A DNA stretch of 19,212 bases from Opitutaceae bacterium. Lineage in GTDB: Bacteria > Verrucomicrobiota > Verrucomicrobiia > Opitutales > Opitutaceae. Shown one piece after another: positions 13,978-19,212 of the stretch. A program made the translations under genes and the position numbers. Numbering within the stretch: position 1 is the stretch's first letter; each line of letters begins with the position of its first letter. The stretch is taken from NCBI GenBank assembly GCA_005786775.1, contig SYDD01000059.1:1-19212 (forward strand). The letters are read 5' to 3'. The notes under the pieces are model-generated. The model was given only the letters and a program-made list of their open reading frames with translations. It made no database searches and was not told the DNA's origin.

Positions 13978-14922
13978 CTAGGCGACGGGGCTGACTTGCT
14001 CCGGCTGACCGCCGGCGCAAAGGTAGAGGACGGCCATTCGCACGGCGATCCCGTTCGTCACCTGTTGGAGAATTACGCTGCGCTCGCCGTCGGCGAGTTC
14101 GCTGTCGATCTCCACCCCGCGGTTGATGGGTCCGGGGTGCATGATAATGGCTTTGGGATTGAGCCACGAGGCGCGGGTTTTGTTCAGCCCGAACATTCCC
14201 GTGTATTCGCCGAGCGACGGGAAGTGGCCCGCCGCCTGCCGCTCGTGCTGAATGCGCAGCAGCATCACGACCTCGGCGTCCGCGAGGGCGCCCCGGAGGT
14301 CGTGGCTCACCTTAACGCCGAGGTGCGTGAACCAAGCTGGTACGAGCGTGGAGGGGCCGACAAGCGTCACGTCCGCGCCGAGCTTGGTGAGGGCGTGGAT
14401 GTTGGAGCGGGCGACTCGGCTGAAGAGAATGTCCCCGAGGATGACCACCTTGCGGCCCTTCAGGGAACCAAGGTGCTCTTTCATGGTGAAGGTATCGAGG
14501 AGGCCCTGGGTCGGGTGCTCGTGCGCCCCGTCGCCTGCGTTGATGACGGGGATGTCGAGCAGCCGGGACAGGTAGAGCGGCGATCCCGCGGCGGCGTGAC
14601 GGATTACGATCATGTCCGCCTGCAGCGCCTGGATGTTCTCGGCCGTGTCGCGCAGCGTTTCGCCCTTCGTGGCGCTGCTGCTGGCGCCGTCGAGCGAGAT
14701 CACGTCGGCGCTCAGGCGCTTGGCGGCCATTTCGAACGCCATCCGCGTCCGAGTGCTGGGCTCGAGGAAGAGGTTAACGATGGTCTTGCCGCGCAGAGCA
14801 GGCACCTTGCGCATGTTGCGACTTAGGGTGCGCTTAAAGGCGGCGGCGGTGGCGTGGATCTGCTCCAGTTCCGTGAGGGTGAGCTCCTCGACGGTGAGCA
14901 GGTGGCGGCGTTGCCAGGACAT
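13978..14922 (-). CDS. pyrB: Aspartate carbamoyltransferase catalytic subunit PyrB
   Basis: 314 residues, normal for the catalytic chain. It joins carbamoyl phosphate and aspartate, the first committed step of pyrimidine synthesis. Carbamoyl phosphate motif STRTR (56-60), Lys86 in SATKGE, HPTQ (136-139) and the closing HPGPINRG (262-269) are all intact. The reading frame extends upstream through pyrR, but ATG 14922 gives the family N-terminus (WQRRHLLTVEEL). It starts 16 bases after pyrR and ends eight bases before pyrC. No regulatory chain gene (pyrI) is in the window, which fits control by PyrR instead. Confidence 0.97.
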   Translation of the reverse strand: MSWQRRHLLTVEELTLTELEQIHATAAAFKRTLSRNMRKVPALRGKTIVNLFLEPSTRTRMAFEMAAKRLSADVISLDGASSSATKGETLRDTAENIQALQADMIVIRHAAAGSPLYLSRLLDIPVINAGDGAHEHPTQGLLDTFTMKEHLGSLKGRKVVILGDILFSRVARSNIHALTKLGADVTLVGPSTLVPAWFTHLGVKVSHDLRGALADAEVVMLLRIQHERQAAGHFPSLGEYTGMFGLNKTRASWLNPKAIIMHPGPINRGVEIDSELADGERSVILQQVTNGIAVRMAVLYLCAGGQPEQVSPVA

Positions 14923-14938
14923 AGGGTGGCGCGGGGAA

Positions 14939-15463
14939 TCAGCGTTTGGACGGCGCGATGCGGATCTCGTCCCGCCTTCGGTCGGAGGGGTCGAGGCGGA
15001 CGGAGACTCGCTGGTTTTCGGCGGCGGGCACTCGCAGCCCGAGGTGGTCGGCGGCGAAGGGTAGCCGCCGGCAGCCGCGGTCAACCAGCACCGCGAGCTC
15101 AACCGCCTCGGGGCGGCCGTGGTCGAAGATCTCGTTGAGGGCGGCCTTCACCGTCCGACCCGTGAAAAGCACATCGTCAACTAAGATCACTGTCGCCCCT
15201 TGAACTTCGCCCGGGATGCGGCTGGAGGTGGTCTCCTTCGGGATCGGTTGGGAGCCGAAGTCATCGCGGTGAAAAGCGATGTCCACGACGCCAGCGGTCA
15301 GGCACAGGCGTTCGCCGAGGCGGCGGGCGAGTTCGATCCCGCCGTTGGCTATACCCAGCAGTACAAGTCCCCGCGGGTCGGGGTGGCGCGCCGTGATCGC
15401 GGCGGCCAGCCTGCCGATCGCGGCTTGAACCTCCGCGGAGCCGATGATCTGAGGGGCGGACAC
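14939..15463 (-). CDS. pyrR: Pyrimidine operon regulator / uracil phosphoribosyltransferase PyrR
   Basis: 174 residues of the type I phosphoribosyltransferase fold. The PRPP loop VILVDDVLFTGRT (92-104) and the PyrR-typical DRGCRRLPFAADHLG (128-142) are clear. RDDFG (66-70) is also usual for PyrR. The protein binds pyr mRNA leaders when UMP is high and promotes termination or blocks translation; many also have weak uracil phosphoribosyltransferase activity. The start is a GTG at 15463. As first gene ahead of pyrB and pyrC it probably controls its own operon, and the 79-base gap upstream is full of inverted repeats. I did not find the Bacillus PyrR-binding loop consensus there. Confidence 0.95.
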   Translation of the reverse strand: MSAPQIIGSAEVQAAIGRLAAAITARHPDPRGLVLLGIANGGIELARRLGERLCLTAGVVDIAFHRDDFGSQPIPKETTSSRIPGEVQGATVILVDDVLFTGRTVKAALNEIFDHGRPEAVELAVLVDRGCRRLPFAADHLGLRVPAAENQRVSVRLDPSDRRRDEIRIAPSKR

Positions 15464-15483
15464 GCCGTGGTTGTGCAGCGTGC

Positions 15484-15546
15484 CTGAACCCGTGGGAAGG
15501 ATTTTCTCGCGCGGGTCTACCCGGGTTTCAACCCGCCCGGGTTCAG
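15484..15546 (-). promoter_or_regulatory. Nested inverted repeats between sufT and pyrR
   Basis: On the + strand, CTGAACCCG (15484-15492) and CGGGTTCAG (15538-15546) are perfect 9-base arms. Inside are two stems that exclude each other: ACCCGGG/CCCGGGT (15519-15525 with 15536-15542) and GCGGGT/ACCCGC (15511-15516 with 15531-15536). The outer arm covers the sufT stop codon. In the - strand mRNA this lies at the end of sufT and 20 bases before the pyrR GTG. It may terminate the suf operon, though no T-tract follows, or be a pyr leader. A weak promoter-like pair, TTGAAA (15531-15526) and GAAAAT (15506-15501) with a 19-base spacer, lies inside. Confidence 0.5.
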
Positions 15547-16091
15547 ATTAGCCCCAGTTTCATTTTTCCCTCCTCGGAGATCATCTGCTGATTCCAAGGT
15601 GGTTCCCAGGTGATGCGCACGTCGGCCGCGTCGACGCCAGGGACAAGCAGGATCTTACCCTTCGCGTCCTCGGCGATTGCTGGACCCATCCCACATCCGG
15701 GGGCGGTCAAGGTCATCGCCACATCCACTCGGTAACCCGGCTCCGGCTCGGCGACTTTCACAACCTCCATGGTGTAGACGAGTCCGAGGTCGACGATGTT
15801 CACCGGGATTTCCGGGTCGTAAACCTGGCGCAGCTGGGCCCAGATGGCCTCCGGGTCCGGCGCGCCGTCCGCGAGGGTGGTCGCGGACACCGCCGCGGCC
15901 GTGACCTGCTCGCCCAGCGCGTCTCCATCCCGCCCATCGATGCGGAAGAGCCCGAAATCGGTCTGCACCGTGTAGCTTCCGCCGAGGGTTTGGTGGAGAA
16001 AGACGCGCGCATGCTGCGGCAGGGTCTGTTTGTCCCCTGAGGGAATCTGCGTCGCGACGACGTCGCGGGAAAGCGTGCGCTCGCGGTTCAT
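15543..16091 (-). CDS. sufT: Fe-S cluster assembly protein SufT (MIP18/DUF59 family, long form)
   Basis: 182 residues. The N-terminal half (1-75) is the extension seen in long SufT proteins. The C-terminal MIP18/DUF59 domain has DPEIPVNIVDLGLVY (92-106), LTAPGCGMG (128-136, with the conserved Cys133) and WEPPWN (162-167). SufT is an accessory factor in maturing Fe-S proteins, needed mainly when Fe-S demand is high. Its ATG overlaps the sufD stop (ATGA), and an AGAGG ribosome site lies about eight bases upstream, so it is firmly part of the suf operon. It is the last gene before the structured gap ahead of pyrR. Confidence 0.95.
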   Translation of the reverse strand: MNRERTLSRDVVATQIPSGDKQTLPQHARVFLHQTLGGSYTVQTDFGLFRIDGRDGDALGEQVTAAAVSATTLADGAPDPEAIWAQLRQVYDPEIPVNIVDLGLVYTMEVVKVAEPEPGYRVDVAMTLTAPGCGMGPAIAEDAKGKILLVPGVDAADVRITWEPPWNQQMISEEGKMKLGLI

Positions 16092-17422
16092 CGGGCGACC
16101 TCTTCTCCGGAGAAGTTGTTTTGGATCAGCGTGCGGAGCGCAGCGTGCAGGTCGTCTTGGCTGAGGCGGTTGAGCACCTCCTCGAAGAAGCCGAAGGTCA
16201 GCAGCTCATCCGCTGCTCGCTTCGGGATGCCGCGGGTCTGGAGGTAGAATTCCTGCTCGGGATCGATGCGAGACGTGGTGGCACCGTGGGTGCAGCGGAC
16301 GTCGTTCGCTTGGATCTCGAGACCGGGCAGGGAATTGGCCTCCGCCTCGTCGCTGAGCATTAGGTTACGGTTGCTCTGGTAGGCATCGGTCTTCTGCGCG
16401 TCCGGATCGACTACGATCAGTCCGGAGAAGATCGTGCGGGCTTTCTGGAGCAGCGCGTTTTTGTAGAGGAGATCCGAGCGGGTGTTGGGCGCCTGGTGGA
16501 TCTGCAGGGTCCGCTGGTCGAACTCCTGTTCTTCGCGTGCAACGGTGAGCGAGAGCATCTCCGAGTAGGCGCCAGGTGCCTGCAGCTGCGAATGGGACTC
16601 ATGCCGGGCTTGGCGGGCCCCGAGGTGAAGATTGAGCGACTGCACGCTCGCTTCGCGGCGCACGACGGTGGAGTTGGATTGGAGCGCGAGGGCTTGGCGG
16701 CTCCAGTCCTGCTTGCCCACGTACGTGATTCGGGCGCGGTGGCCGGCATAGAGGTCGTTGGCGCCGACGGTGAGTTGCCGCTCCGTGTCGTCTTGGGACC
16801 CGAAGTAATCGATGACGGTGACCCGCGCGCCCTCTTCGGCGATCACCAGCGTGTGGGGGAAGACGGCGGCATGGTCGCCGAGCGCGAACGAGAAGATCCC
16901 GATTGGCAGTTCCAATTCGACCCCCCGGGGCACATGAATGAAGGCTCCGTCCAGCAGGAACGCCTCGTGGAGGGCGGAGAACTTGCCCGAGCCGAGGCGG
17001 GGGGGGTGGGCGAGAAGGTGTTCCCGCACCAAGTCTTCGTGTTCGCGCAGGGCGTTCTGCAGCGTGTCGACCACCACCCCCCGGCGGCCCAGATCAGGGG
17101 CGAGGATCTCGCGGGAAAAGAGACGGCCGTTAGCGAAGATGAGCCGGGCGGCCTTGCTGATGCCGATGCTGGCGAAGGGTACGGCGCGGGCCGCGGCCGG
17201 CGGAGCAAAGCCATCTAGGCTGAGGCCGGCTACGTTGCTAAAACGCCAAGACTCGTCCGTGCGGACCGGGAGGGGTAGCGTGGCGAAGCGCTCGAAGGCG
17301 GCCCGTTTGCGGGCGATCCACCACTCTGGGAGTGGGGGCAGTGAAGCGAGGTGGGCCTCGAAGGCGGCGCGGGTGAAGGCGCCGACCGGCGCGGGTGCGA
17401 GGGGGGCGGTCGTGGGGGTCAT
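16088..17422 (-). CDS. sufD: Fe-S cluster assembly scaffold subunit SufD
   Basis: 444 residues. SufD pairs with SufB on a SufC dimer (SufBC2D) to build Fe-S clusters. The N-terminal helical part has the family block WWIARKRAAFERF (34-46) and ESWRFSNV (57-64). The beta-helix core runs from about 150 to 390. The end of the core has DVRCTHGATTSRID (374-387), with His379 at the place of the E. coli SufD His needed for cluster assembly. A C-terminal helical domain (about 398-440) carries GFFEEVLNRL. The ATG at 17422 was chosen because the codons upstream overlap sufB and do not look like SufD. It starts 13 bases after sufB. A G8 run sits inside (16999-17006) without breaking the frame. Confidence 0.95.
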   Translation of the reverse strand: MTPTTAPLAPAPVGAFTRAAFEAHLASLPPLPEWWIARKRAAFERFATLPLPVRTDESWRFSNVAGLSLDGFAPPAAARAVPFASIGISKAARLIFANGRLFSREILAPDLGRRGVVVDTLQNALREHEDLVREHLLAHPPRLGSGKFSALHEAFLLDGAFIHVPRGVELELPIGIFSFALGDHAAVFPHTLVIAEEGARVTVIDYFGSQDDTERQLTVGANDLYAGHRARITYVGKQDWSRQALALQSNSTVVRREASVQSLNLHLGARQARHESHSQLQAPGAYSEMLSLTVAREEQEFDQRTLQIHQAPNTRSDLLYKNALLQKARTIFSGLIVVDPDAQKTDAYQSNRNLMLSDEAEANSLPGLEIQANDVRCTHGATTSRIDPEQEFYLQTRGIPKRAADELLTFGFFEEVLNRLSQDDLHAALRTLIQNNFSGEEVAR

Positions 17423-17435
17423 GGCGGTCCGCGGG

Positions 17436-18875
<1,440 letters not shown>

Positions 18876-18891
18876 GTGGTTATGCCGGGGT

Positions 18892-19212
18892 TCAGGCGGG
18901 GAGGGCCGCGAGCTCCTGCTTTACCCAGTCGTAACCGCGGCTCTCGAGCTCGAGTGCCAGGGACTTGTCGCCGCTCTTCACGATGCGGCCGTCGTACATC
19001 ACGTGCACGAAGTCCGGCACAATGTAGCTGAGGAGGCGCTGGTAGTGGGTGATCATCAGCACCCCGAGTCCCGGTCCGCGGAGGGCGTTCACGCCTTCAG
19101 AAACGATCCGCAGGGCGTCGATGTCTAGGCCGGAGTCGGTCTCGTCCATCACGGCCATCTTGGGTTCCAGCATCGCCATCTGCAGGATCTCGCAGCGCTT
19201 TTTCTCGCCGCC
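18892..19212 (-). CDS. sufC: Fe-S assembly ATPase SufC, C-terminal part
   Basis: The last 106 codons of an ABC-type ATPase, cut off by the right edge; the frame is open to 19212. The fragment opens with the end of the ABC signature (GGEKKRCEILQ), then Walker B and the catalytic Glu in MAVMDETDSGLDIDAL, and the switch His in MITHYQRLL. YIVPDFVHVMYDGRIVKSGD matches the family end. SufC drives the SufB-SufD scaffold through ATP binding and hydrolysis. The Walker A part lies outside the window. sufB follows after 16 bases. Confidence 0.96.
   Translation of the reverse strand, partial: GGEKKRCEILQMAMLEPKMAVMDETDSGLDIDALRIVSEGVNALRGPGLGVLMITHYQRLLSYIVPDFVHVMYDGRIVKSGDKSLALELESRGYDWVKQELAALPA

Overview
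The window looks like chromosomal DNA from a high-GC Gram-negative bacterium, most likely a member of the Verrucomicrobiota close to Opitutus (Opitutales). The clues are the mix of genes and a C-terminal domain that occurs twice in the secreted propeller protein at 6507-8486. I recognise that domain type from Opitutaceae exported proteins. The taxon is an inference from protein style and was not searched. No RNA gene, CRISPR array, insertion sequence or phage gene was seen.

The left half (1-10446) reads almost wholly on the + strand. A cut-off lipoprotein gene reads out of the left edge on the - strand. Divergent from it is a tight run: an ECF-type sigma factor, a one-TM protein, an anchored helical (CpxP/Spy-like) protein, and an NtrC-type response regulator that acts on sigma-54. 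Next comes a near-perfect sigma-54 promoter (3399-3414) in front of a small secreted coiled-coil protein, closed by a strong intrinsic terminator. After that come an outer-membrane-like beta-barrel protein, a membrane histidine kinase and an eight-repeat PQQ-like propeller protein. A separate 607-residue protein with an Arg/Gly-rich disordered N-terminus, which I cannot assign to a family, ends the + strand block. The simplest reading of 290-8486 is an envelope-sensing and regulatory cluster: the kinase would phosphorylate the NtrC-type regulator, which would switch on the sigma-54 promoter between the two genes.

The right half (10437-19212) reads on the - strand and is housekeeping. In transcription order it runs sufC (cut by the window end), sufB, sufD, sufT for Fe-S cluster assembly; pyrR, pyrB, pyrC for pyrimidine synthesis; a CPBP membrane protease; thiL for thiamine diphosphate; and tsaE for tRNA t6A. 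Gaps are short or overlapping throughout. The exception is a 79-base gap before pyrR, filled by nested inverted repeats that may be a terminator or attenuator. The two halves converge at 10437-10446, where both stop codons lie in one 10-base palindrome.

The parts most worth a second look are the sigma-54 circuit and its unusually placed start codon, the unassigned RG-rich protein with a hairpin against its start codon, and the structured region ahead of pyrR.
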